Assembly: GCA_963834365.1 (NCBI GenBank) | Contig: CAWIBS010000033.1 | Coordinates: 248,001 to 312,000 of the forward strand | DNA: 64,000 nucleotides | DNA from: CAWJAP01 sp963834365 | Lineage (GTDB): Bacteria > Acidobacteriota > Vicinamibacteria > Vicinamibacterales > Vicinamibacteraceae | Reading direction: 5' to 3' | In this document: positions 10,324 to 19,574 of the stretch, piece after piece | Layout: each line of letters opens with the position of its first letter | Position numbering within the stretch: position 1 is the first letter of the stretch | Program-made: the position numbers and the translations under genes | The notes under the pieces: generated by a model | Database searches by the model: none | The model's input: the letters and a program-made list of their open reading frames with translations, nothing else | Told to the model about the DNA's origin: nothing

Positions 10324-11147
10324 CGGTCCCGAGCGTCGCGACAGGGGCGTCGATGTCAGACGTCGTGTCCGGCTTCAGCGGGACCCGCCGTCGGACGTCG
10401 CGACCGGAAACGCTCGCCGCCGTGGTCCGCTCGGCTCGCGCGCGGACGCGGTAGTCGGTCAGCATCGCTGCCGTCGCGGTCGCGCCGCAGCGGGTCGCGC
10501 CCAGTTCGCGCACGGCGACCAGCGCGTCGAGATCGCGCACCCCGCCTGCCGCCTTGACCTGCACGTGCGACGAGACGGCACGGCGCATCAGCCGCGAGAT
10601 CGGCCGCCGTCGCCCCCTGGTAGCCGTACGAACCGTCGGCGCGCTTCACGAACCCGTAGCCGGTGGACGTTTTGACGAAGGCGGCGCCGGCAGCCTCGGC
10701 GAGGCGGCAGACCTTCCGCTTGATCCGATCGGTCGGCAGGTAGTCGTTCTCGAGAATCACCTTCACGATGGCCCGGTGACGACGGGCCTCGCGGACCACG
10801 GCGGCGATGTCACGAGACACGAACCGCCAATCGGCGGACAGCACCTTGCCGATGTTGACCACCATGTCGATCTCGGTGGCGCCGTCGCGGCAGGCCAGGG
10901 CCGTCTCGGCCCGCTTGATGGCGGTGGCGCTGCTGCCATGCGGAAAGCCGACGACGGTCCCCACCACGACCCCCGAGCCGCGCAGCAGGCGCACGGCCTC
11001 CTTCACGAAGTAGGGCTTGATGAAGACCGACGCGACCTTGTACTTCCGTGCGAGCCGACAGCCGGCCCGCAGCTCCCGGTCGGTCATCGTCGGGTGAAGG
11101 AGGGAGTGGTCAATCATGCCCGCGAGCTCGGCATAGCTGTAGCGCAT
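10313..11147 (-). CDS. deoC: Deoxyribose-phosphate aldolase
   Basis: It catalyses reversible cleavage of 2-deoxyribose-5-phosphate to glyceraldehyde-3-phosphate and acetaldehyde, in deoxynucleoside catabolism. The N-terminal MIDHSLLHPTMT, GFPHGSS, DMVVNIG, KVILEND and the Schiff-base lysine region FVKTSTGYG are all present. A single-base insertion near 10590 shifts the frame; the correct end reads MRRAVSSHVQVKAAGGVRD, with the second active-site lysine. After the normal family end (near LTDYRVRA) the protein runs on for about 35 residues that are simply the translation of a REP-like palindrome (RVPLKPDTTSD). The first gene of a minus-strand run with NUDIX and dehydratase genes. Confidence 0.9.
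10361..10390. repeat. REP-like palindrome inside the deoC 3' end
   Basis: The sequence GTGTCCGGCTTCAGCGGGAC is an imperfect copy of the palindrome seen intact at 22542, 22577, 26655 and 27657. Here it is translated as part of the deoC tail. Confidence 0.75.
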
Positions 11148-11220
11148 CGACGGCGATGCTACTACGAACGTTGAGCCCGGCCGGCCCCGATTGTCAGTTC
11201 ATGGCCGTCCGCGTCAGATC

Positions 11221-11312
11221 TTGTCAGATTTGGTCCGTGGCCCTTGTCAGATCTGGTCCGCGGCCCCTGTCAGATTTGGTCCGCGGCGCTTGTCAGATTC
11301 CGTCCGAGGCTA
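11221..11312. repeat. Four tandem 23-bp repeats upstream of the SMP-30 gene
   Basis: Copies start at 11221, 11244, 11267 and 11290, an exact 23-base period. Each reads TTGTCAGATTTGGTCCGYGG with a few changes; a shorter related TTGTCAG lies at 11191 and another partial copy at 11213. The array fills the spacer between deoC (minus) and the SMP-30 gene (plus), ending about 30 bases before the latter's start. It could be a multi-site operator. The period and the pattern TTGTnAnnTnTGnTCCG also recall the end boxes of the IS481 element at 47772-51863. Confidence 0.8.
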
Positions 11313-11340
11313 TCATTAGCGCTCGCATCCGGGAGGACCC

Positions 11341-12373
11341 ATGCGCATGTCTCGTCTGATAGCAGTGGCTGCCGTGGTGCTCGCGGCCGCCAGCCCGTGG
11401 ACATTGAAGGGAGAAGCGGTGCAGGCACCAAAGACGATCGGCCGGCTGATCAAGACCGACGCCCGGTTCGATGCCCTCGTCGCGCCCACCGCGACGCTCG
11501 AGGTGCTCGGCGACGGCTACGAGTGGTCCGAGGGTCCGGTGTGGGTGAAGCGCGAGGGCGGCTTCCTCCTCTTCTCGGACATCCCCCGCAACTCGATCAT
11601 GAAGTGGTCGGCCGGCGGCGGCGTGACGCTCTTCCTCAAGCCGTCCGGCTACACGGGGGTTGCCGATTACGGCCGCGAGCCCGGGAGCAACGGCCTCACG
11701 CTCGATCGCGAAGGACGCCTCGTCCTCGCCGAGCACGGCGACCGGCGCATCGCCCGGCTCGAGTGGGACGGCGGCAAGCGGACGCTCGCCGATCACTACC
11801 AGGGCAAGCGCTTCAACAGCCCCAACGACGTCATCGTCAAATCGAACGGCGACGTCTACTTCACCGATCCGATCTATGGCCTTCCCGACCGCGAGACCGA
11901 CAAGCGGCGCGAGCTCGACTTCTGCGGCGTGTTCCGCTGGTCGCCGAAGACCGGTGAGGTGACGCTGCTCACCAAGGCGCTGTCGCGGCCCAACGGCCTC
12001 GCCTTCTCGCCCGACGAGAAGACGCTGTATGTCGCCAACTCCGATCCGCAGCGGGCGATCTGGATGGCGTTTCCGGTCACCGCCGACGGGACGCTGGGCG
12101 AAGGCAAAGTGCTGAAGGACGTCACCAGCATGGTCGCGAAAGAGAATCCCGGCCTGCCCGATGGCCTTCGCAGTCGATCGTGCCGGTCATCTGTTCGCGA
12201 CCGGACCCGGCGGCGTCCACGTGATCGCGCCCGATGGCACCGCGCTCGGCCGGATCGAGACCGGGCAGGCCACCGCCAACTGTGCGTGGGGCGATGACGG
12301 CTCGACGCTCTACATCACTGCCGACATGTTCCTCGTCCGGCTGAAGACGCTGACGAAGGGCGCGGGATGGTAG
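11341..12373 (+). CDS. SMP-30/gluconolactonase family protein, secreted
   Basis: A signal peptide (MRMSRLIAVAAVVLAAASPW) precedes a six-bladed propeller of the SMP-30/gluconolaconase/LRE family. The conserved metal ligands fall in YEWSEGPVW (Glu), FNSPNDVIV (Asn) and LAFSPDEKTLYV (Asp). One frameshift near 12165 separates the last 70 residues (AFAVDRAGHLF to LTKGAGW). Such proteins hydrolyse sugar lactones, so it could supply a sugar acid for the dehydratase at 8065-9757; that link is inference only. TATCATTAG at 11310-11318 could be a -10 element, and GGGAGGA lies just before the ATG. Confidence 0.8.
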
Positions 12374-12377
12374 GTCG

Positions 12378-12455
12378 CTGGAGCGGCTGGTGCGGCTCGA
12401 GCGGCTGGAACGGCTGGAACGGCTGGAGCGGCTGGAGCGGCTGGAGCGGCTGTAG
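12378..12455. repeat. 9-bp minisatellite (GGAGCGGCT)n
   Basis: About eight to nine copies of a 9-base unit, GGAGCGGCT or GGAACGGCT, fill the gap between the SMP-30 gene and xth. In frame it would encode a Leu-Glu-Arg type repeat, but it lies outside both genes. Confidence 0.9.
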
Positions 12456-12464
12456 AACGCAGCA

Positions 12465-13215
12465 GTGAAGATCGCGACGTGGAACGTCAACGGGATTCGT
12501 GCCCGGCAGGCGCAGCTCGATGCGTGGGCCGCGGCAGAGCGGCCGGACGTCATCTGTCTGCAGGAGATCAAGGCGTCGGCGGCGCAACTGCCGGGGCTGC
12601 TCGCCGACCTCGACGGCTACTGGTGCTACTGGCACGGGGACAAGGGCTACTCCGGCGTGGCCATTCTCGTCGCGCAGCACCTCATGGCCGACCGGCCGGC
12701 GTTCGTGCATCCGCCGTTCGACTTCGAGGCCCGCATCGTGACCGTGCGTCTCGGGGAGATGCTGGTGGCGTCGGTCTACGTGCCGAACGGGGGAAAGGAC
12801 TTCGCCGCCAAGCTGGAGTTCCTCACCGCGCTCGACGCCTTCGCTGCGGGCTGTGGCCGACGCCGGCACGCCGCTGGTCCTTTGCGGCGACCTGAACGTT
12901 GCACGCACGGAGATGGACGTCCACCCCAAGGAGCGCAAGCCCAACCAGGTCGGCACGCGTTCCGAGGAGCGCGCGCTGCTCGAGCGGCTGATCGGGCGAG
13001 GGCTCGTCGACACCGGCCGAGCCGTGGACCCGCAGAACGAGGGCCTCTTCACCTGGTGGGCGCCGTGGCGCAACCTGCGTCAGCGTAACATCGGCTGGCG
13101 CATCGACTACGTGCTCGCGAGTGACGCGCTCCATCGGCGGACGACGTCCTGCGTCGTGCAGCGCGACATCGGCACGAGCGATCACGCGCCCGTGGTGTGG
13201 ACGCTGGACTCATGA
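12465..13215 (+). CDS. xth: Exodeoxyribonuclease III
   Basis: A DNA repair enzyme cutting at abasic sites and degrading DNA from 3' ends. Family motifs are intact: MKIATWNVNGIRAR, CLQEIKA (catalytic Glu), YVPNGG, GDLNVARTEMD and the end GTSDHAPVVW with the catalytic His. A one-base insertion near 12855 (GCGGGCT where GCGGCT is expected) splits the frame. The GTG start follows directly on the 9-bp repeat, with TAGAAC six bases before it. The stop overlaps the next start as ATGA. Confidence 0.92.
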
Positions 13216-15144
13216 CTCGTCGACGCCGGATTGTTTCGGTCCTGCTGTCTGCGGCCGCCTGCCTCGTGATCGGCGCGTGCGGGAGCGGCTCCGGGAACGC
13301 ACGCCAGGATCAGGCTGCCATGCCACCTTCGACATCTCCTCCACCGCCGCGCCAGGCGGGCCAGGTCCGCGACATCCATTCCTACGCCCGTCCGGACGAG
13401 GCGCAGGGTCCGCCATCTCGCACTCGATCTGGCGGCCGACTTCACCACGCGCACACTGCACGGGCAGGCGAGGCTCGACCTCGAGGTCGCGCCGGGCGCG
13501 ACACGCGTCACGCTCGATACCTTCGACCTGGAGATCGCGCGCGTCTCCGGCGACCGCGGGGCGCCGCTGGCCCACCGGCTCGGCGAGAAGGACGCGATTC
13601 TCGGCCGCGCCCTCGAGGTGGATCTCCCGCCCGGCACACGCAGCATCACGGTGGAGTACCGGACGAATCCGTCGGCTCCGGCCTTGCAATGGCTCGATCC
13701 CACCCAGACTGCCGGCAAGCGCCATCCGTACCTGTTCTCGCAAGGCCAGGCGATCCTCACGCGTTCCTGGGTGCCGACACAGGACAGCCCGGGGATCCGG
13801 CAAACCTACGAGGCCCGCATCACCGTGCCGGCGCCGCTGGTGGCGGTGATGAGCGCCGAACGGCTGACGCCGGACGCGTTGGCGGTCGCGGGCGGCCGGC
13901 GCTTCGACTTCCGCCTCGACAAGGCCGTGCCGCCCTATCTCATCGCCCTCGCGGTCGGCGATCTCGCCTTCCGGCCCATTGGTGCGCGGACGGGTGTTTT
14001 CAGCGAGCCGTCGGTCGTCGAACGCGCGGCCAGCGAATTCGTGGATCTCGAGAAGATGGTCGAGGCCGCCGAGCAGCTCTATGGTCCCTACCGCTGGGGT
14101 CGCTACGACCTGCTCGTGCTCCCGCCGTCGTTCCCGTTCGGCGGCATGGAGAACCCGTGCCTGACCTTCGCGACGCCGACCATTCTCGCCGGCGATCGCT
14201 CGCTGACCTCACTCGTGGCGCACGAGCTCGCGCATTCCTGGTCGGGCAACCTCGTCACCAACGCGACCTGGAGTGACTTCTGGCTGAACGAAGGCTTCAC
14301 GGTCTTCTTCGAGCTCCGCATCATGGAAGCGCTCTATGGACGCGATCGCGCGGCGATGCTCGAAGTCCTGGGGCGCCGCGAGTTGACCGACGAGATCACC
14401 AGGCTCGGGCCGGCGTCCGCCGACACGCGGCTGCACCTCGATCTCGCCGGGCGCAACCCTGACGATGGGGTGACGGCCATTGCCTACGAAAAGGGGGCGG
14501 CGTTTCTCAAAGTGATCGAGCACGAGGTGGGCCGCGAGCGCTTCGACGCGTGGTTGCGCTCCTGGTTCGATCGCCGCGCCTTCACCTCGGTGACGACCGA
14601 CGAGTTCGTCGCCGATCTTCGCGCCAACCTGTTGAAGAACGACGCCGCCGCGGAAGCCCGTCTGCAGCTCGACGCGTGGATTCACCAGCCGGGGCTGCCG
14701 GCCAATGCCACGCAGCCCGCATCCTCGGCGTTCACGCCGGTCGAGCACGAGGCGAAGCGGTTCGCGTCGGGCACGCCCGCGGCGCAGCTCGACACGCGCG
14801 GCTGGGTGACGCAGCAGTGGCAACACTTCCTGACGGCGCTGCCGGCCGCGCTGACGACGGCGCAGCTCGGCGATCTCGATCGCGCCTTCCATTTCTCGCA
14901 GTCGGGCAACAGCGAGGTGCTCTTCGGATGGCTGCGACTCGCCATCCGGCATCAGTATCGTCCGGCTCTCCCGGCGCTGGAGTCCTTCCTGACCTCGCAG
15001 GGCCGGCGGAAGTTCCTGAGGCCGCTCTACGAGGACCTCATGGCCACCGACTGGGGCAAGGCGGACGCGCGTCGCATCTACCGGCGGGCCCGGCCCGGCT
15101 ACCATGCCGTCTCGGCTTCGACGCTGGACGGCATCGTCAAGTAG
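13212..15144 (+). CDS. M1 family metallopeptidase, lipoprotein
   Basis: The N-terminus ends in a lipobox (LVIGAC), so it is probably a lipid-anchored outer protein. The catalytic zinc motif HELAHSW, with the third ligand in NEGFTVFFE eighteen residues later, and the exopeptidase motif GGMENP identify an M1 aminopeptidase of the leukotriene A4 hydrolase type. After the catalytic domain comes a helical C-terminal domain ending YRRARPGYHAVSAST. A one-base frameshift near 13405 separates the signal region from the main body. About 640 residues after repair, normal for the family. It starts within the xth stop codon. Confidence 0.88.
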
Positions 15145-15153
15145 TCGCGCGAC

Positions 15154-15630
15154 GTGCGAAAGCGAAGCGGCAAGCTGAGTGCGGGACTCCTGATGTTTCG
15201 CGAGGAGGCAGACGGACTGGAAGTATTCCTCGTCCATCCGGGCGGGCCGTTCTTCCGGAACAAGGACGATGGGGCGTGGACGATTCCGAAGGGGCTCATC
15301 GAGGAGGGCGAGCAGCCGCTCGATGCGGCGATCCGCGAGTTCCACGAGGAGACCAGCCTGTCGTCGGCGCCGCCGTACATCCCGTTGACGCCGGTTCGGC
15401 AGAAGAGCGGCAAGATCGTGATGGCCTGGGCGTTCCGCGGCGATGCCGATCCCTACGCCGTCAAAGCCAACACGTTCACGATCGAATGGCCACCGGGCTC
15501 CGGGCAGATGCGCGAGTACCCCGAGATCGACTACGCCGCCTTCTTCACGGTGTCGGTGGCTCGCCGGAAGCTGAACCCGGCCCAGGTCGCGTTTCTCGAC
15601 GAGCTCGAACGAAGCCTGATCCCGCGATGA
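15154..15630 (+). CDS. NUDIX hydrolase (158 residues)
   Basis: An intact small NUDIX protein. The box GLIEEGEQPLDAAIREFHEE sits near residues 49-68. The family member is most like the NUDIX group often annotated as diadenosine tetraphosphate or NTP pyrophosphohydrolase; the ending has YPEIDYAAFF and AQVAFLDELER. Its stop codon overlaps the aminotransferase start (ATGA), so the two genes are translationally coupled. Confidence 0.85.
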   Translation: MRKRSGKLSAGLLMFREEADGLEVFLVHPGGPFFRNKDDGAWTIPKGLIEEGEQPLDAAIREFHEETSLSSAPPYIPLTPVRQKSGKIVMAWAFRGDADPYAVKANTFTIEWPPGSGQMREYPEIDYAAFFTVSVARRKLNPAQVAFLDELERSLIPR

Positions 15631-16854
15631 CGCGCCCCACCGATCCAGGCCAGACGCCGCGCGCCCCGGGCCGCATGGCGGCGGTGCAGCCGCCCGTGAT
15701 CCCGATCGTGGCGCGCTGGATCCGGGAATCGCCGGGCACCATCTCGCTCGGGCAGGGCATCGTGTCCTACGGACCGCCCGCCGAGAGCCTCGAGGCGGTG
15801 CGCGCCTTCGGCGGCAACGCCGAGGATCATCGCTACGGACCTGTGGAGGGGTTGCCGGAGCTCATCGCGTGCCTCGACACGAAGCTGCGCCTCGAGAACG
15901 GCATCGCCTCCGACCGCGATTCGCGCACCGTCGTCACCGCCGGCGGCAACATGGCGTTCTTCAACGCCGTCCTCGCGGTGACCGACCCCGGCGACGAGGT
16001 CGATCCTGCCGGCGCCGTTCTACTTCAACCACGACATGGCCATCGCGATGGCGGGCTGCCGCACGGTGCCGGTGCCGACGCGCGACGACTATCAGCTCGA
16101 TCTCGACCGGATCTGCGCCGCCGTCACGCCGCGGACGCGGGCGATGGTGACCGTGTCGCCCAACAATCCGAGCGGCGCCATGTATCCGGGCTCGGTGCTC
16201 CGCGAGCTGAACGCCTGGTGCGGCACGCGCGGCCTCTACCACGTGCACGACGAGGCCTACGAATACTTCACCTACGACGTCCCGCACGTCTCGCCGGGAG
16301 CCGAGGCCGGCGCCGCGCCGCACACGATCTCGCTGTTCTCGTTGTCGAAGGCCTACGGCTTCGCGAGCTGGCGCATCGGCTACATGGTGATCCCGGCGCA
16401 CCTGTTCGACGCCGTCAACAAGATCCAGGACACGAATCTCATCTGCCCGCCGGCGGTGTCGCAGTGCGCCGCGCTGGCGGCGCTGAAGGTGGGACGCGAG
16501 TACGCGGCACCCCACCTCGCGAGTCTCGCCCGCGTGCGGACGGTCGTCCGCGAGCGGCTCGCCGAGGTCGCCGACCTGGCGGACGCGCCGGACTCGCAAG
16601 GCGCCTTTTATGCGCTGCTGCGCGTGCATACGGCACTCGACCCGTTCGCACTGTGCGAGCGCCTGATTCGCGAACATCGCGTCGCGGTCATCCCCGGCCC
16701 GGCGTTCGGGTTGACCACCGGCTGCTACCTGCGCGTCTCCTTCGGCGCGCTGGCGCCCGAAACCGTGGCCCACGGCCTCGATCGCCTTGTGGCCGGGCTT
16801 CGCGCGATCGTCCCCGGCACGCCGGCGACACCCGGGGGCTCGATTTCACGATAG
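15627..16854 (+). CDS. PLP-dependent aminotransferase, class I/II
   Basis: A fold-type I aminotransferase of about 408 residues. It shows ISLGQGIVSYGPP, the dinucleotide-binding segment TAGGNMAFFNAV, the Asn of SPNNPSG, the Asp/Tyr of HDEAYEYF, the PLP lysine in SLSKAYGFASWRIGY and the substrate arginine in CYLRVSFG. A frameshift near 16010 divides it. These enzymes move amino groups between amino acids and keto acids; the exact substrate is unknown. It follows the NUDIX gene with a four-base overlap. Confidence 0.87.
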
Positions 16855-16896
16855 GATCGATCGCGCGTCCTCGCTGCCGGACGCGGAGGACCGTCG

Positions 16897-17385
16897 ATGA
16901 CACGCACGTATTCCGATCGAGGCTGGACGAGGCTGGCAGGCACGATTGCCGCGGTGATCGCTCTGGCCGGCAGCGTCCGCCTGGCGCACTCCGGCCAGGC
17001 GCCTGTGCCAATGCCCGTCACGGTCTACAAGAGCGCAACCTGCGGGTGCTGTGCGAAGTGGAACGAGCACATGCGGGCTTCGGGGTTCACCGTCAACAGC
17101 ACCGACGTGCCCGACGTGGCGCCGGTCAAGGACAAGCACGGCGTCCCGGCCGCGGCCCGCTCGTGCCACACGGCGCTCGTCGGCGGCTACGTCCTCGAGG
17201 GACACGTGCCTGCCGACGTGGTGCGTCGTCTGCTGCGCGAGCGCCCGGCTTCCGTGGTCGGCCTCGCCGTGCCCCAGATGCCCGCCGGGTCGCCGGGGAT
17301 GGAGATGCCCGACGGCCGAAAGGACGCCTACAACATCGTCGCGTTCGACAAGGGCGGGAAGACCAGCGTCTACGCCAGCAAGTAG
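16897..17385 (+). CDS. DUF411 domain protein, exported
   Basis: A hydrophobic N-terminus (about residues 10-30) suggests export. Next comes a DUF411 domain with the CGCC motif (SATCGCCAKW after reading TCGCC), AARSCHTALVGGY and EGHVPADVVRRLL. DUF411 proteins are found near copper-handling genes and are thought to bind metal through the cysteines. Intact, 162 residues, with no obvious copper operon around it. Confidence 0.88.
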   Translation: MTRTYSDRGWTRLAGTIAAVIALAGSVRLAHSGQAPVPMPVTVYKSATCGCCAKWNEHMRASGFTVNSTDVPDVAPVKDKHGVPAAARSCHTALVGGYVLEGHVPADVVRRLLRERPASVVGLAVPQMPAGSPGMEMPDGRKDAYNIVAFDKGGKTSVYASK

Positions 17386-17433
17386 CGCTCGACGGGCTCA
17401 GGGCGCAGGCGGGCGGCTGCAGGGCCCGCGATG

Positions 17434-17452
17434 GCCGGGCCTCAAGCCCGGC
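17434..17452. repeat. REP-like palindrome / possible terminator
   Basis: GCCGGGC and GCCCGGC face each other around CTCAA, just downstream of the DUF411 gene. It is a member of the CTTCAG/CTCAAG-centred palindrome family and could end transcription, although there is no T run. Confidence 0.6.
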
Positions 17453-17490
17453 GCCCTTCGAGCCCCTCAGCTCTGCGCTCCGAGCCAGCG

Positions 17491-17866
17491 TCAATTCGCC
17501 GACCCCGTCGGGCTCGGGGTCGAGACACGCTCGACCGTCGAGGGTCCGAAGAGCGACAGGATGGCGTCACGCCGCCGTCGCGCCTCGGGCAGGTTGTCGG
17601 TGCCGAGCGACTGCCGCACCCGCTCCTGGCGCCAGCCGTCGTGGATCAAGGTGAAGGCGATCGACCACAGCCGGCCGTTCCTCCACAAGTGGTGATTGGG
17701 GTTGCTCGCGAACGCACGGCTCGAGGCGAGCTCCACGCTCGGCACGGGTCGCGGCCGACGGGCGGCCGCGACTCGAATGCCGTGCGCGCGTGCCTGGCCA
17801 CGACGTCCGCTTGACACGTCGAGCTGGGTGGGCAGCGGATACGGTCTGAACCTGAGTGGCTGACAT
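17491..17866 (-). CDS. Small unknown protein behind a candidate riboswitch
   Basis: The ATG at 17866 is chosen because AGGAG lies eight bases upstream on the minus strand. The protein begins MSATQVQTVSAAHP; a frameshift somewhere between 17835 and 17715 leads to a well-formed C-terminal half beginning ASNPNHHLWRNGRLW and continuing RQERVRQSLGTDNLPEARRR. That half looks like the small NPNHHLW proteins of acidobacteria and Verrucomicrobia, and its charged helix recalls the arm-binding domain of tyrosine recombinases. No function is known to me. The long upstream leader makes SAM-responsive expression likely (see the regulatory feature). Confidence 0.5.
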
Positions 17867-18151
17867 GATGTCTTCTCCTGTGTCGCACGCCGGCCCCCTG
17901 ACGGGTCGCCGCGCGACGGTCTGAAGAAGACATCCGGAGGGCCGGAGCGGGCGCTGCGGATAAAGCGAGGCCCGGATGGTATTCCGGTGGACATTGGGTT
18001 GTTCCGCCCACGCAGCGGAACCACATCTCCCTAGGGGCCGAGCCTCCGAAACCGCGCGATGCTCGCGGCTGGCCCGGAGAGAATGGCACCTTGGGATGTC
18101 CGCCCAGGTTGCCGGACCCGCCTTGTCTCTGGCGGGTCACTCCGGATGTCT
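17867..18151 (-). promoter_or_regulatory. Candidate SAM-IV-class riboswitch with RBS-masking expression platform
   Basis: On the minus strand from 18151, a stem CCGGAG/CTCCGG (P1) encloses an 8-bp hairpin GACCCGCC/GGCGGGTC (P2). CGGCAACC follows, then a small stem TGGG/CCCA (P3) and GGTGCCATTC. The order GAGTG, P2, CGGCAACC, P3, GGTGCC is the core of SAM-IV and SAM-I/IV-variant aptamers. The P1 5' strand AGACATCCGGAG (18140-18151) is perfectly complementary over 12 bases to CTCCGGATGTCT at 17928-17939. The overlapping GATGTCTTCT (17925-17934) is perfectly complementary over 10 bases to AGAAGACATC at 17867-17876, which lies between the Shine-Dalgarno and the start codon. This suggests an OFF switch on ligand binding. 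Confidence 0.6.
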
Positions 18152-18258
18152 AACAGCAGCAGTGTACCCAACGCGCCCGGACACGACAAGTCCCCGCCGT
18201 GTCATAGCTCCCGGTCATAGCTCCCGGGGCCGCTCGCGCCTCGAGCCGTGAGCCACAC

Positions 18259-18726
18259 TCAGTTGTACTCCTTGAGAAACCCTTCGAACTCCCGGAGATG
18301 ATCCTGCTCGTCGCCGAGAATCGTGATGACCATGTCCTGCGTCACGTAGTCCACGTCGTCGCAGGCCTTGATGATCCGGTTGTAGTGGTCGATGGCGCCG
18401 CGCTCGGCGTCGATGACGCCCTTGATCACGTGCACGACGTCGGTCGTCTCCTTCGACGGCTGGAGCGTCTTCTGCGCTGGTTTGAAGGCGAAGCTGCCCG
18501 GCGTCACCCCCGACAGCGTCTTGATGCGCCGGGCGAACTGCTGCGCGTGCCCGAGTTCGGCGGTGACGTCCGCCGCCAGGCTCTTCTTGATCTCCTCGGC
18601 GCGCACGCCATCGAGATTGACCGATGCGGCGATGTAGTTCATCACCGTCTCGATCTCCATCCAGTACGCCTCTGTGAGCAGCTGGACGATTCGTTTCCGT
18701 GTTTTCTGATCTTCGATGATCGGCAT
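18259..18726 (-). CDS. Ferritin-like / bacterioferritin-like protein
   Basis: An intact 155-residue, all-helical protein starting MPIIEDQKTRKR. The paired iron-ligand pattern of ferritin-like four-helix bundles is visible: a Glu in WMEIETVMNY, AELGHAQQF (ExxH), DAERGAIDHY (ExxxxxH) and GDEQDHLREF (ExxH). It could store iron or act as a diiron protein. The start is set by position: the next gene begins only 20 bases away on the other strand. Upstream GATAAT nine bases from the ATG points to a near-leaderless transcript. Confidence 0.85.
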   Translation of the reverse strand: MPIIEDQKTRKRIVQLLTEAYWMEIETVMNYIAASVNLDGVRAEEIKKSLAADVTAELGHAQQFARRIKTLSGVTPGSFAFKPAQKTLQPSKETTDVVHVIKGVIDAERGAIDHYNRIIKACDDVDYVTQDMVITILGDEQDHLREFEGFLKEYN

Positions 18727-18734
18727 GGTATGGG

Positions 18735-18746
18735 TATTATCGATCC
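18735..18746. promoter_or_regulatory. Shared bidirectional -10 region, leaderless type
   Basis: The gap between the two divergent start codons is only 20 bases. TATTAT (18735-18740) lies six bases before the plus-strand GTG. Read on the minus strand the same bases give GATAAT, nine bases before the ferritin-like ATG. There is no room for ribosome binding sites, so both mRNAs are probably leaderless. Confidence 0.5.
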
Positions 18747-19565
18747 GTGGCCGCGCAGGTGCCAGGCGCACGTCCAGTGCAGGATGCGCTGCAGCTCCGC
18801 TTCGGGTTCGACGATGCGGCGCCGGTGACCGTGGTCGAAGCCGCGCCGCCGATGGACGTGCGCGCCCCGATCTTCGTGCGGCATCCCCGCGCACGGCGCT
18901 ACGTGCTGCGGCTGCTGCCCGACGGGACGCCACGCGTGACGATCCCGCGCCGGGGATCGCGCCGTGAGGCCGAGCGCTTCGCGACGTCGCAGCACGCATG
19001 GATCGCGCGCGAGCGGGCGCGGCTCGCCGCGCGCCGCGCCCGGCGTCCGGCGGCGTGGAGCGATGGGCAGTCCATTCTCGTCAACGGCGAACGTCGAAGG
19101 CTGGCGGTCTCGCGCGGCACCCCGACGTCGATCGCGCTCGGGGCCGACGGCGGGCTCTCAGTCGTCTGGCCGCAGGCGACGGCCCGTGATGGCGAACTCC
19201 AGCGCGTGGTGACGGCCTGGCTGTGGCGGCTGGCACGGCGCGAGCTGCCGATCCGCTTGCGGGAGCTCGCGGCCGAGCACGGGCTGACAATCAAGGACGT
19301 GAGCGTGCGCAACCAGCGCACCAGGTGGGGCTCGTGCGCGACGACCGGGCGGATTTCGCTCAACTGGCGGCTGGTACAGGTTCCGGCCCCCGTGCGCGAA
19401 TACGTGCTCGTCCATGAGCTGATGCACCTGCGGCAGCCCAACCACTCGCGCCGGTTCTGGGCGCTGGTGGCCCGGGCCTGTCCCGGCTACCCGGCTGCGC
19501 GCCGCTGGCTGCGCGAGCACGAGAGCGAGCTGCTGGAGGCGGGAACCGGGGACACGCTGTCATAG
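18747..19565 (+). CDS. YgjP-like (M48/SprT-type) metallopeptidase
   Basis: An intact 272-residue protein. The C-terminal half is the YgjP/DUF45 domain with RNQRTRWGSC, the zinc motif HELMH, and HSRRFWALV, which supplies the third ligand region. The N-terminal half binds an unknown partner. Proteins of this family are cytoplasmic and little studied. The GTG start follows a TATTAT hexamer by six bases. It ends ten bases before the next gene. Confidence 0.85.
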   Translation: MAAQVPGARPVQDALQLRFGFDDAAPVTVVEAAPPMDVRAPIFVRHPRARRYVLRLLPDGTPRVTIPRRGSRREAERFATSQHAWIARERARLAARRARRPAAWSDGQSILVNGERRRLAVSRGTPTSIALGADGGLSVVWPQATARDGELQRVVTAWLWRLARRELPIRLRELAAEHGLTIKDVSVRNQRTRWGSCATTGRISLNWRLVQVPAPVREYVLVHELMHLRQPNHSRRFWALVARACPGYPAARRWLREHESELLEAGTGDTLS

Positions 19566-19574
19566 AATCGAGTC

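Noticed and set aside
12378..12455. CRISPR-like array in the 9-bp repeat, and at the 23-bp repeats at 11221
   Set aside because: There are no spacers between the units and no cas genes in the window.
17491..17866. Leader peptide for attenuation instead of a real protein
   Set aside because: The C-terminal half carries a conserved-looking folded domain (NPNHHLW to EARRR), too long for a leader peptide.
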